The notes under the pieces are model-generated. The model made no database searches. It was given only the letters and a program-made list of their open reading frames with translations, and had not been told where the DNA came from. The position numbers and the translations under genes are program-made. This document shows positions 1-10,557 of a stretch of DNA of 64,000 bases, piece by piece (position 1 is the stretch's first letter; each line of letters starts with the position of its first letter). Origin of the DNA: Fallopia convolvulus (taxonomy: Eukaryota > Streptophyta > Magnoliopsida > Caryophyllales > Polygonaceae). The DNA lies in contig OZ024726.1 in assembly GCA_964016875.1 (NCBI GenBank), positions 32,291,503 to 32,355,502 on the forward strand, written 5' to 3'.

Positions 1-1
1 C

Positions 2-775
2 GAGGCAGAAACCGAGATTCAGCCAGAATCCGCGCCCGCGGATCATCCGCAGCCGCGTCCCCATCCGCGTTCGCGGATCGCCCCTCTAACAGAATCTGAC
101 GATTACGTCAGGCCTTCGTTTCCGCCCATGGCTTCTCAAAAGCCCGCTCCACCATTTCCTGAGGCACTGAAGGACACCAGGAGGCCAGCCAATGACAAGG
201 AAATTTTTGAAACCTTCTCCAAGTGTGAGGTAAATGTCCCTTTACTTAAACTTGTTCAAAGTATTCCTCGTTTTGCTAAATTTCTGAAAGAATTATGTAC
301 TATAAAGAGGAAACAAAAAGAGAAGGGGAAGGTTACAAAAGTTAATCTTGTTGAAAATACTGAAAATGTATCTTCCATGCTTCAAAGGCAATTGCCTAAG
401 AAGTATGGAGATCCAAGGAGGTTTATTGTTCCCGTTACAATTGGTGAGGCCAAAATTGAGCATTCTGTGCTTGATCTAGGTGCATCTATTAATGTCATGC
501 CACTGAGCATATATGAGCGGTTAGGTCTAGGGCCATTACAGGATTCTAATATTACTATTGAACTAGCCGATCACTCTAATGTGCATCCGAAAGGATTTGT
601 GGAAGATGTCTTAGTGCAGGTGGATGACTTAATTTTTCCAACAGACTTTTATGTCCTGGAAATTGGTAAGGGGAGATACGACCCAGTTTTGCTGTTGGGT
701 CGTCCATTTATGAAGACGGCGAGTGCCGTAACTGATGTTTCAAAGGGCCTATTATCTATGGCACATGAAGGGTAA
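2..775 (+). pseudogene. gag C-terminus and retropepsin-type protease of element E (partial)
   Basis: The frame is open from base 2, upstream of the first Met at 128, so this is the 3' part of a longer gag-pro ORF. The aspartic protease carries the motif D-L-G-A-S at about residue 116 counted from 128, followed by a hydrophobic strand and the later I-L-L-L-G-R-P-F type motif (here VLLLGRPF), as in plant Ty3/gypsy Athila proteases. Residues just before the protease (a Phe/Leu/Ile-rich FLKEL stretch) align with the same region in elements A and G. An in-frame TAA at 773-775 ends the ORF. The frame stays open beyond it to a TGA at 809-811, with a VQFQ-like tail matching VEFQ in G, so the TAA is probably a late mutation. 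The upstream part contains CCGCG palindromes read in frame. Confidence 0.8.
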
Positions 776-820
776 AAGGTCCAGTTCCAAATTGATGATG
801 ATCCATTCTGAGCATAAGAG

Positions 821-857
821 ACGTCGAGCCAAACGACGTTAAACAAGGCAACCCGAG
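821..857 (+). other. post-protease hairpin with GGCAACCC box (element E)
   Basis: ACGTCG at 821-826 pairs perfectly with CGACGT at 834-839 around a 7-nt loop. It is followed by TTAAAC and GGCAACCC. The same block follows the protease stop in element A (17501-17548) and, weaker, in G (62820-62863). A strong splice-donor-like sequence (GAG then GTAAGT) lies directly after it at 858. Whether it acts as a packaging, dimer, translation or splicing signal is not shown by the sequence. Confidence 0.6.
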
Positions 858-1764
858 GTAAGTTTTTTTTTTTTAATCTTTTTAGTTTAGTTTTAGTTTT
901 ATTATTCGTTTTGGTTTTGTCAGGCTAACTTGCAGGTACAATTTTTTCCATCAAAAAGAAGCCAGCCCAAGGCGAGGTCGAGCCCGCGGCTCCATCCGCG
1001 CCCGCGGATCGGTCTGACGAACTTAACATCCGTTTTTTCAAAAAAAAAAAAAAGGTTTTCGGGTGAAACCCCCGAAATAAAAGGCTTTCAGGTGAAACCC
1101 CTAAAATAAAATGTTTTCGGGTGAAACCCCCGAAAAAGCCCGAACCAATACCAACCCGAGTCCAAAAATAATAAAAAAAACATTTGCTCCTCAAAATACC
1201 CTACTTACCCTTGTCTTCCTCCTCATATCACCCAAACACTTCTTATCCCAACTTCACAAAACTCACCACCAAAAGCTCCATACCCAACCACCACCAAAAC
1301 AACCACCCCGCGCTCGATTTCGCTCATCCGCGGCCACCGTTGGATCCGCGCCCGCGGTTCTGAACCAGCCTTGGTCGTCTTCAACAGTTGGAGGTCGTTT
1401 TGCTTGGATTGGAGTTTTGGAGACATTCCGGGCTAGATCTGATTGGTTAGTCTTCAAATCTTGTTCTTGGAGTTCGATTTTTGTTGTTTAGAGGTTGGAT
1501 TTGTGTTGTTTGCTGAGATTTAAAGAGATTTGGAGTTGATTGTGTCGATCGCCATTATCGGCGAGAATCAGATCTGGAAAAATCCAAATTCCGCGCCCCC
1601 GGATTAGATCCGCGACCGCGGATTGTGTGCCCTAAGCCGCGCCCGCCGTTGATTTCCTCGCTCGCGAATTCTGCCAGTTTAAGCCGCGGCCTCTGTGTTG
1701 AACCTCGCCCGCGGATTTCAACAGTCGGGTAATTTTCTCGCTCAGATCTGTTTTGTTTATTCAG
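858..1764 (+). other. predicted intron/leader between protease and ORF1 of element E, with GC palindromes
   Basis: This stretch has no convincing ORF. It starts with GTAAGT and ends with a pyrimidine-rich tract and TTCAG one base before the ORF1 ATG at 1766. Removing it would place ORF1 near the 5' end of a subgenomic mRNA. The matching stretch in A is 908 bp, against 907 bp here. It holds several copies of the GC-rich palindrome (for example around 1000, 1343, 1607, 1683 and 1710) and an imperfect short tandem repeat at about 1055-1135 (TTTCGGGTGAAACCCC-like, three copies). Confidence 0.5.
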
Positions 1765-1765
1765 T

Positions 1766-3049
1766 ATGGAGTATTATGGTTTACAGCATTTGACTGGGGG
1801 ACAGAGGGAGCTCTGGGATAAGTATGAGGATAGGGAGTTTGTCAGTACTAAATTCTTTGATGTCCCTACACTGATAGACTTGGGATTTAGGGAGTGTACA
1901 GAGCAATTGCTTGAGACTGGGGGTTTAGGTAGTTTTAGTACTCTATATATTCCTACCTATAGAGGCCTTACCATGGAGTTTCTGTCCACTTTCCGCTTTT
2001 CTGATGGGGTCCTGAGCTTTCATGCATGTGATAGATTATGTGGTTTGACCCGTGACGAGGTTTGTCTTAGTTTTGGGATCACTTCACCACCTACTGATGG
2101 GTGGACGAGTATACTGTCTGATGCTACATTCTTTGATTTCTGGCATACGCTTACTGGCTCCCCTTTTAACACTCGTTATGGGGAGACTAACAGTAAGATT
2201 CCCCACCCTTGTGTCCGTCTGTGTCATAAGGTCCTAGCCATGGCATTTCTGGGGCAGGGAGAGCCGAACAAGGTTCCTGCACGCGATATGAGGATTATTA
2301 GATGCTTGTTCCCTCTTCCATCTAATTGCCCTGATTGGTTTGGGTTATTTGTTGCCTCTGCTAGGAAGTATCCGACGAGGGGAGGGCAGATAGGTTTGGG
2401 TGGTATGGTTACTATTTTAGCCACCAGATTTGTTACTATAGAGCAGATTGAGGCCTAGTTTGGAGGATGTTTGACTGATGGGTACAGATATACGCATCAG
2501 GCATTAGTTAGGGCTAACTGTTTGAGAGGTTCAGCTGAGGGAGGTTGGACATGGTTGCATGGGTACCCTGCTACAGATTTTCTGCGTCTACCTGCATATT
2601 TATAGTATGGAGATACTGTATATTCATTTCATTTACAGCCTGATGTAGACGCCCCTGTAGAGGATGTTGGAGATGATTATGAAGATGACGGTGGAGGTTG
2701 GGATGAGCAGGCTGAGGCATTTCATGCTAGATTCTATTCTGAGCTATCTGGATGGGCTCTTGGTCCACAGAGTGTAGTTGGTTAGGGTGTACCTAACCCA
2801 GCTACTCGTGCATCCACTTCTGCTTCTACTTCTGCTTCCTCTAGTTTACCTTGGACTGATGATATGAGTTTTGAGGAGCGTATGTTGAGTGGGATGCAAC
2901 ATTTATCTGTTCATCAGGATGCTTTATCAGTACGCCAGGATGCTATGGATCGATCATTGGAGGCATTTTATGAGCATCAGAGGTGGGCTGCTGTTTTCTG
3001 GCAAACACAATGGCCAGGTTATCCATCACTCCCTCCACCAGATCAGTAG
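1766..3049 (+). pseudogene. Athila ORF1-like protein of element E
   Basis: One frame runs from Met 1766 to the stop at 3047-3049 (about 427 codons), interrupted by three in-frame TAG codons at 2456, 2603 and 2783. The first third resembles the protein in the same position in element A (a conserved block around EFLSTF, with a globular N-terminus). A Ser/Thr/Ala-rich linker follows the third TAG. The last 60 residues are predicted to be helical (repeated MQHLSVHQDAL-type heptads), like the Arg/Glu-rich tail of A's ORF1. From memory this recalls the Pfam Athila ORF-1 family (PF03078), which I could not check. Function is unknown. All three stops are TAG, consistent with CAG codons lost by deamination of methylated CHG sites. 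Confidence 0.65.
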
Positions 3050-3095
3050 TGAGTCTTTTGATTCCTTCTTCTATACTTTGTTCTTTATTTCTTAG

Positions 3096-3130
3096 CTTCA
3101 TTGGGGACAATGAAGGGTTTAAGTATGGGG
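3096..3130 (+). other. mid-element hairpin (loop GGGGAC) plus AAGTATGGGG tract, element E
   Basis: CTTCATT (3096-3102) pairs with AATGAAG (3109-3115) around the loop GGGGAC. Five bases later comes AAGTATGGGG (3121-3130), identical to the purine core before the 3' LTR. Equivalent modules are at 20315-20349 in A and 63186-63220 in G with different but complementary stems. It lies just after the ORF1 stop. It could be a second (central) polypurine tract with an attached structure. Confidence 0.65.
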
Positions 3131-3694
3131 AAGCGATTCACTGCTATATTTGTATTATATGTACAGTTGCATGTTTGATTCAGTATTTTTAGTTTAATAA
3201 AAATAATTTTTTTTAAAAAAAGCCATAAAAAGATAAAAAAAGGCATATAAAATCCTGGGATGAGCTGAAAACCCGAAAGGGCGGCTCAGGTAATAAGTAG
3301 GTAACCCGGACCAGCATTAGGCTGGGGTAATATAAGGTTTATGAGAGATGTGAGTATTTGTGAGCACACCTAAGAAAAATGGAAAGAGTGATTAGGTGAA
3401 AACCCGAAAGTACGCCTAAGTAGAATGAGTGGTAAAATCAGAGTGTTTAGGATTATATTTTACTTTGGGGTTTGGGGATTACATTTTAGATGTTGGGTAG
3501 ATCCTAGGTTGCTCTACACTTTTTAGAGCTTGAGTTTTATATTTTGTATTAGTGAGGTGTGTGTTTGAGCTTTCATGTTTTTGCTCATTATTTTTCTACA
3601 TGGGTTCGGGTTGTGAGTTGAGAGTTAGATTTCTCATATTTCCCTTTACTTCCTGTGGATCTTTGATAGGATTTATTGTTAGATTTATTTTGAG
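3131..3694 (+). other. 3' untranslated region of element E with two paired-loop hairpins
   Basis: There is no credible ORF. Two hairpins share a 14-nt loop (AAAACCCGAAAG plus two bases) but have different 7-bp stems: TGAGCTG with CGGCTCA at 3261-3288, and TTAGGTG with CGCCTAA at 3392-3419. Both stems contain one G-T wobble at the same position. An A/T-rich stretch with poly-T and poly-A runs lies at 3190-3245. Confidence 0.5.
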
Positions 3695-3733
3695 CTTACT
3701 CGAGGACGAGCAAGATCTAAGTATGGGGGAATT
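3695..3733 (+). other. terminal hairpin and polypurine tract of element E
   Basis: CTTACTC (3695-3701) pairs with GAGCAAG (3708-3714), with one mismatch, around loop GAGGAC. The purine tract AAGTATGGGGGAATT begins at 3719 and runs up to the TG of the LTR at 3734. A polypurine tract primes plus-strand DNA synthesis in LTR retrotransposons. The arrangement matches the one before A's 3' LTR. Confidence 0.75.
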
Positions 3734-4770
3734 TGATACGCTGGTTTTAGTACAGCGTAATTCTGTATTTTTATTAGGATTTTCTGAGTGTTTTAGGCTA
3801 GATTATGATGATTATCTGTAATATCAGAAAAGCCTACAGTTGAAGATTTGGAAGACAAAAGTGCTAATTCGAGCTGAAGAGTCTAAAGAGTCAAGATCCG
3901 CGCCCTCGGAAACCAACCGAGCCAGCGGTGCCGAGGAAGAATTGAAGAATCTGGGGGCGAGGCAAGCTGGATCCGCGGACGAGGATTGAAACCGCACTCG
4001 TGGTTGGAGCTGATTCCGCGGCCGAGGAGGATTGAGGATCCGCGCCCGCGGTTTGATTCTGCACCCGCGGATTTTGGGGTTTCAGCGCCGACTCTGTTTC
4101 GCTTATTATCTTTTATTTATAATTATATCTTAGGGTTTCGGATTTATTTCTACTATTAAAGCTTTGTTTCGTTTTCACTTTAGAGTTACACAATTCTAGC
4201 ATACTTTTCAGAGATTATTCCAGTTTTTAGTTTTATTATGGAGAACTAATTTCCCTTTGGAGTTTGTTTGATCAACGAAACCATATTATGTAATTCGTGA
4301 GATTTTGGTAACTTTTCTATCCCTTGGTTAATATCACAACTCTTGTGCTTAATTTTATGATTATCAGTTGATTTCTCTTGGTGCCCAACTTGTTGACTTT
4401 GATTGATATTCTACTGTTTGGATTAGTTTGATTGTTGTCTGTGCAATCTTATTTATCCTTGAAACAACTCTTTTCTAGGACCGTGGACTAGAATTAAGAA
4501 AGAGTGTTTGAAATGATTGAAATTAACCTGGGAATTAATAGAAAAGTGGACGAATTGATGATCGAATGATTAAAAGGTGGAATTGATTGAATGAACTCTG
4601 CTTTTCCTTAATTGATTTGATACTTATTAGTGTTTGCTTGTCTAAACTCCCAAACCCCTGTCTTGTTCTTTGCTGGTTGACCAGAAAACCGATTCTCTTG
4701 GGTTCGACCCCTTGCTTGCTTACTATACTAGTTAGTAGAATAGGGTTATTTATTTTTTATCTTGGCAACA
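3734..4770 (+). repeat. 3' LTR of element E
   Basis: It begins TGATACG directly after the polypurine tract and ends GGCAACA, giving TG...CA termini and about 1037 bp. It contains several GC-rich palindromes between 3896 and 4076 (CCGCGCCC, CCGCGGCC, CCCGCGG types). No second copy is in the window, so the exact right end rests on the CA terminus and on the resumption of element D's RT frame a few bases later. Confidence 0.7.
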
Positions 4771-4775
4771 ACGAC

Positions 4776-5695
4776 TTTAGCCGAGTCACCAACCAAGGTA
4801 CTTAATGCTATCGAGTCATCCCGTTCGGGCTCAAGAATGATGGGGCTACCTACTAGAGACTGGTGAATCACATGTTCCAGCACCAGATAGGCCGGAGGAT
4901 GGAGGTTTACATTGATGATATGCTCGTCAAATCAAAGGAAGCAATTCATCACATCCAACACTTGGAAGAAGCCTTTCGGATCCTCGATAGCTACCATATG
5001 TAGCTGAACCCGTCCAAATGTGCATTTGCGGTAACATCTGGCCGCTTCCTAGGCTTTATGGTGACTCAGCGTGGAATAGAGGCCAACCTCGATCAGATAC
5101 GAGTCATAGCCCACCTACGGTCGCTCAGATGCGTGAAAGATGTACAAAAACTGACGGGAAAAGTAGCAGTGCTGAATCGCTTCATATCTAAGTCATCCGA
5201 CAGGTGCCGGCTATTCTATGTTGTGTTACGAAAGAACAAAAAGTTTGAATGGGCACCCACACACGAAGTAGCTTTCCAGCAACTGAAGTAGTATTTTTCC
5301 AACCCAATGCTATTGTCCAAACCCGAAGAACAAGGAAAATCTTTTCCTATATTTGGCGTTAAATGAAGCAGCTATCAGCGGGGTGTTGGTGCGCGAGGAT
5401 GACGGAGATCAGCTAGCAGTGTACTACATCAGTAACACCCTGCTCGTAGCCGAAACAAGGTACTCTCCCCTAGAGAAACTGGTTCTCGCATTGGTCATGG
5501 CCTCAACAAAACGCATGCCCTATTTTGAATCCCACACGATCACGGTCCGCACCATTTATCCATTGAAGGGGATCTTGAGAAAGCTAGAAATTACCAGTCG
5601 GATGGCTAAATGGGAGATCAGTTACGAACCCAGAACCACAATCAAATCTCAAGCACTGGCAGATTTCATGGTCGATTTCAGCCCAACACTATAAG
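4776..5695 (+). pseudogene. reverse transcriptase C-terminus and RNase H of element D
   Basis: The reading begins inside RT at a V-T-N-Q-G-T motif, continues through the conserved P-F-G-L-K-N and the catalytic Y-I-D-D at 4908-4919, then the T-Q-R-G-I-E and L-N-R-F-I-S connection region. RNase H follows from 5353 (Y-I-S-N-T-L-L, S-P-L-E-K-L, A-L-A-D-F). In-frame stops occur at about 4804 (TAA), 4854 (TAG), 5002 (TAG) and 5288 (TAG), and there is a frameshift near 5350. The homologous region of B is at 39702-40364 and 39000-39557 on the minus strand. RT would copy element RNA to DNA in the cytoplasmic particle. This copy cannot. Confidence 0.85.
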
Positions 5696-6160
5696 ATGCT
5701 GCTAAGCTGCAGGAGACGTTCGTAATAGAAATAGAATGCTCTAGGGTTTGGACCCTACACACAGATGGGGCTTCCAACGACCTTGGAGTCGGAATTGGCA
5801 TTGTGTTGAAATCACCCAAGGGGGAGAAGATAGCGCAGGCAGTTCGGTGCACCTTCGATGCTACCAATAATGAATCCGAATATGAAGCACTGATACTAGG
5901 GTTGGCAATAGCTCAAGATTTTTCTGTCAAAGAGCTAGAAGTGAGCACAATTCGCTGTTGATCGTGAACCAGATTCTAGGGACTTTCATTGCTAGAGATG
6001 CCAGGATGGCCGCACACGTGGAAAAAGTTAAGGAGATCATGTGTGAATTCAAAACCTTCACAATCCAGCAGGTTCCCAGAGAAGAAAATGCGCCAGCCGA
6101 TGCTCTAGCAAATCTGGCATCCGTGTTGGATCCAAAAGAGTTCCCTTCAATCTCGTTAGT
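5696..6160 (+). pseudogene. second (archaeal-type) RNase H of element D
   Basis: The sequence T-L-H-T-D-G-A-S-N near 5758 gives the first catalytic Asp, N-N-E-S-E-Y-E-A-L the Glu (about 5868), and Q-A-x-x-x-A-D-A-L-A-N the last Asp region (about 6090). The third motif around C-D-S-L-L is destroyed by a frameshift at 5940-5960. An extra RNase H of archaeal type is a known mark of plant Tat elements, which supports the lineage call. It sits between RNase H and the integrase zinc region, as in B. Confidence 0.75.
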
Positions 6161-7528
6161 TCACGTACTGCGTTCGGCGATCACCAGAGCAACCAATCTC
6201 TCGGAGCAAGCAGTACAGTTAGATCAAGAGCTCGCCGGGACCGAGGAAGTATCTGCTCAACAAGATATAGCCAACAACGAGGATCCAGAAGCGAGCATCC
6301 ATGATACATCTCCAAAAGAGGAAAGTTGGAATCAACTATATCTGCGATGGCTTGTACACAGACAACTACCAGGGGTCAAGTCAGAAGCTAGGGCTCTCAA
6401 GATGAGGACGGCTCATTACAATGTAGAAAGTGGAGTTCTGTTCAAGCAATCTGCAGCAGGGACCTCGCTCTGCTGTCTAGCAAAGAATGAGGTGCAAAAG
6501 ATCCTTCAGGAGCTTCACGAGGGCGAGTGCAGAAACCATTCAACAGGCCGCAACCTCTCCAACAAGGCTCTCATCTTTGGATATTACTGGCCAACCATGC
6601 GCCAGGATGCAGCAGAATATTCTCAAAAGTGTGTAGCCTACCAGAAGCACGCCCCTACTTCTCACCAATCGCTGGAGCCGCTCCACCCCACGCTGACCCA
6701 ATGGTCCTTCATGAGATGGGGAATGGATATCGTGGGTAAATTGTCGCCATCATCCGGACAGTGAGTGTTTTTCCTAGCAGTCACCGACTACTTTTCTAAG
6801 TGGATCAAAGCGGAAGCATACAAGGAGATAAAAGAGCAACAAGTCATTGCATTCATCAAAAAGCATATCATCTGCCGCTTTGAGATACCCTCAGAAATCG
6901 TTTATGACAATGGATTGCAGTTCATCGGCAGGAAAACATGAGACTACTGCCAGCAATGGAATATCAACTTGGCAACCTCCACTCCTCAGCATCCAGAGGC
7001 CAACGGACAAGTATATTCAAGCAACAAGGTGATCATCAACAATCTCAAGAATCAGTTAGTCAAGGCTAAAAGGCGGTGGGCCGATGAGCTACCATATGTT
7101 CTATGGGCAGACAGGACCACCCAAAGGCTGCCACTGGACAATCGCCGTTCTCCCTAGTCTACGGATGCGAGGTAGTCATCCCAACGGAAGTAGCTGTACC
7201 CAATGCTCATTACGGACTGTTGACGCCTGACCAGAACACCACCGAACTAGCTGCTGATCTGGATTCTACTGAGGAACTTAGAGAGAGGGCACGATTGCAC
7301 GTAACTCGGCACCAGCAGCAAGTGGCCCGTAGTTACAACAGAAACTTTCGGATCAGAGCCTTCCATATCGTCGATTGGGTCCTTCGGAAGGTGTCCCTAG
7401 ACACTACCGAGTTGAACGCCAGAAAGCTTGCTCCCGCCTGGGAGGGACCGTACAAGATAATTGGCGTCACATGCTTGAATCCCAGACTGGTGAATCAGTA
7501 CCTCATAGTTGGAATGCTACACACTTGA
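6161..7528 (+). pseudogene. integrase of element D
   Basis: The HHCC zinc region lies at about 6515-6660 (second Cys of the C-x-x-C pair replaced by Tyr). The DDE core follows: T-D-Y-F-S-K-W at about 6783, Y-D-N-G at about 6905, and A-N-G-Q-V at about 7000 with the catalytic Glu position occupied by Tyr. The C-terminal domain W-V-L-R-K-V and W-E-G-P-Y-K-I ends at 7528. A TGA at 6762-6764 (likely from CGA), a TGA at 6939 and a frameshift near 7125 break it. The integrase would insert the cDNA; this copy has lost both frame and active site. Confidence 0.85.
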
Positions 7529-8440
7529 AGAAGTACCATTTCTAAAAAAAAGGACGCCAGAAACGGCTGAAATAAACGAAAGTAAGATGTAATCCGTGTT
7601 ATGCGTTTTTTATAAAATAAAGTTTAAGCACAAACAAAATGTGAGTTAAATCATTTCCCTTCCAATTTCCCTAGAATAATGTCACCAAAAGTTATCCCCG
7701 ACAGTCATCGCTAGAAGAGGAGAATTCTTGGGTACAAATAAAAACGGTACGAATGCCTAAATTACAAAAAGGATTGACACACAGAAAGCAAAAAGATTCT
7801 AAAACAAAGTTTTTACAAATGATGATAGGGCACAAGAAGATATCTTCTTGACGCTCGCTATCCGGCATCACCGCCAGTACAAACATAATCGGGAGAACAT
7901 TCCCCAGAAACTCGCTATCCGGATGAAAGGATCCATCCCTCGCGTCGCCAGTACAGTCGACAAATGCCAAATCATCGACAACCAACGTCCATTGTGCGCC
8001 TTCAAAGTAGGTAATCTCTTAAGCGGACAGGGGCTTAGGGACACCCCTTGAGTGACTCGTAACGCTGGCTAGAGTTTTCTTTACTCTCCAAGCCATAGCT
8101 ATGCACACATCTTGACTAACATACAACCTTCTACAGGGGCTGCTCCTCCGACAATTGTCACCCAACAAAAACACCTGCAAAAGACACCAAAAGAAACAAA
8201 AGGCAAAACAACCAGCTAAGATGCAAACAGCTAAAACAAACAATAAAACCCCCGCCCCGTGACATGGGCAAAATAGAAACAGTATCCGTGGCCTCGCCAC
8301 CATCCAAAAGCCTAAGAACCGCCCGGTAAATGGCACGACCCAAAGGTATTACTTGTCCTCCAAAAAACAACCAGAAAAGATAAAGATAAATTTTTACAAA
8401 CTGCCGAAGCCTCCAGAATCCTTTGTCACTTGAAAAGAAA
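7529..8440 (+). other. non-coding spacer between integrase and antisense gene of element D
   Basis: No ORF with recognisable similarity is present on either strand. The spacer separates the convergent ends of integrase (+) and the antisense ORF (minus), as at 36850-37520 in B and 24962-25789 in C. A-rich stretches at 7545-7660 could hold polyadenylation signals for either transcript. Confidence 0.5.
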
Positions 8441-10522
8441 TCATGCAGGGTCAGTTGGAGCTCCGTCCTTTTCCGCATGCTCCCCATCCGCGTCTGCTAC
8501 TTCTGTGTCTTGACTTCTTTGAGCGTTGGGGGTCATTTGAGAGCCAGCGGTACCGACCATAGCAGCGACCCGGGCCGGGGGAGCACCTCCAGGATATATG
8601 GCCGAGAACAAGGATTGGAATTTCTCTGCATCCCAGGAAGCTTTCCCCGCCTCAAATTCCTTCATGGTCTCCAACCGGGACAACATGCTATAGTAGGCCC
8701 CGATGTCTTCGGCATCCTCCTTCCTCACAGACACGGAATCAGTGTCCATTGCCTTAAGCTTCGCGACCTTGGTCTGCAACCCCAGCACCTCCTGCTCCAA
8801 CTCAACCACCCGCGCTCTCGCAGCCTCCTCCTTAGCGACCAGCATCGTCGATTGTGTGAGAGACTTCTCCCGAGCCTTTGCCACCTCATCCCGATACTTC
8901 GCTACTTCCCGCTTCCGCTGCTCTTACTGGGCTATCTACTCGCCAATTTCATCTATGATCAGCCCAATCTCTTGAAAGATTTGTGCCCCGAGAAACAATC
9001 AACGACCAAACAGTATCAGCAGCAACCGAAATAGGGAAAGAAAAAAAAAGTAGGTACCTTCCAAGCCTTGGAGCTTGCCTAGACAGCCAGAGAGTGAGCG
9101 GAGGTGGAAGCATGTCTCTTCTTGAAAAATAGGTCTCGGTATTGCTGAAGAGATTGCCATTCAGAAGAAGCATCGTCCCGTAAGTCCGCAGGATCATTGT
9201 CATCTGACGCTTGGCGCTTGCGGGAGGATGTGGGAGCTTCAGTCTTGATAGTAAGGGCGGCCGGTGGCTTTGAGTCGCTAGACCTAGTCTTAAGAAGGTT
9301 GAGATCAGAGGCAGAGAAGGCCGAGACAAACTTGCGGGAGTGAGCATCTGAAAATTGAAGGGCGGCAGAATCAGAAACGATGGACAAAATAAGGCAAGTC
9401 AAATACCAAAACAAAGGTCGTTTCTTTCATACCTTTGGAAGGGCCCGAGACAGGAGAAGATGACATTTTCACCACCGGGAGACTTTCTTCTTCGCTTGAC
9501 TCTTCAGACTCAACAAACGTAGCACTTTCTTCATCTTCAGACGGACCAATGGAAGATGCTCCGAAAGTCCTTTGTACGGAGGGCAGCTTGAACAGTTTCG
9601 AGAGGATCTTCTTGGACTGAGCTTGAGGTTCCACCGTGTCAGGAATGCCTGTGTACAAAGCAGACGAAAGGCAAATGAAAGTTAACGACGCTAGGGGAAG
9701 AAAACGAAAAGAAAGCAGAAATCTTACTAGATTCGTTCCATATGTCAAAGAGGAGCGAATGACACTTAGGGCCCAAGGATGCAATCTCAACAAAAAAGAA
9801 ACGGCTAGCCCAATTTTCCCATTCACTTTGGAGTTCAGAACCAACGACCTTTGTGCAGTCCGAGACTATAAGATAAACCGCCAGTGTTGGACCGTCGTGA
9901 GACGGTAGGACTAGAGTAGATTTGGGATAGTGAATTCTACTCCGGCGGCATTAGCAATCTGAATCACCCAATACAAGATCTTCCAAGTTGAACGGAGTAG
10001 TTGGGCAGGAGAAAGCTTAAATCTTGCCAAGAATTCTCGGACAAGAGGAGGAAAAGGAAAATGGCAGGAGATAGTGAAAGGAAACTCGAAAAAGCATGCC
10101 TAACCTGGACGAACCCAGTTGGGGAATTCGCCCTCGGGGCACAGAGCCACCACCCCCGGGAAAGCCGTCGTCTTGAAGAGTTTGGTTTATCTCCTCTTAA
10201 TTATGACGTTTGCCATGCTATCGCATTCTTGCAAAGCCTGCAGGGTTGGAAACCATTCCTGGAAATTGTACGGTTCCTCTCCATTGAAGGAAAGGGGGAG
10301 AGGAATGGATTTTTGATAGGAACGAGAACGAAGAGAGAGTTTTACCTTGGAAAAACTAGCGAGAGGGGATGAATGATGATTTCCGAAGGGCATCAGTAAA
10401 TAAAGGCAGCAGATATCCCTTGAACTTTGATATCGGGCAGTCCCCGTAAATCCTAGCGCTACATGTGGCATAACCAGAGAAACAATGATCGTGGAAGACA
10501 AACAGTGAAAAGATCTCGACAA
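8441..10522 (-). pseudogene. antisense spliced ORF of element D (Transposase_28-like)
   Basis: Read on the minus strand, the N-terminal part (10316 down to about 9900) has C-P-E-G-E-F-P-N-W-V then S-P-A-Q-L-L-R-S-T-W-K-I-L, the same core as in B and C. It recalls the Pfam putative gypsy-type transposon family (PF04195), from memory. An acidic Ser/Glu-rich linker follows (about 9640-9440), then a coiled-coil C-terminal exon (8884-8441) with the conserved I-G-A-Y-Y-S-M-L-S-R-L-E block. Exons are separated by intron-like gaps, for example one starting with GTACCTAC at about 9059 reading downwards. At least one in-frame stop lies near 10195. The function of this family is unknown. Confidence 0.65.
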
Positions 10523-10557
10523 TTCAAAAAACTAGCTCGATCTTTTAGGGCTATTAT

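Larger units (their letters stand above)
1..4770 (+). mobile_element. Athila-like Ty3/gypsy element E, 5'-truncated by window edge
   Basis: The order is protease-bearing gag C-terminus, a hairpin, a long non-coding stretch, an ORF1-like gene, a mid-element hairpin with purine tract, a 3' UTR, a polypurine tract and an LTR. This matches complete element A further along. No RT or integrase lies between protease and ORF1, where only about 1 kb of non-coding DNA is found. The LTR ends in CA at 4770 and is followed by acgac, the likely target-site copy, and then by RT sequence of element D. E therefore seems to have inserted into D's RT gene. The 5' LTR and gag N-terminus lie upstream of the window. 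Confidence 0.8.

Noticed and set aside
8423..9034. 203-codon plus-strand ORF in element D
   Set aside because: It overlaps the antisense coiled-coil exon on the opposite strand, which has clear homologues in B and C. The plus-strand ORF has no similarity and is a shadow.
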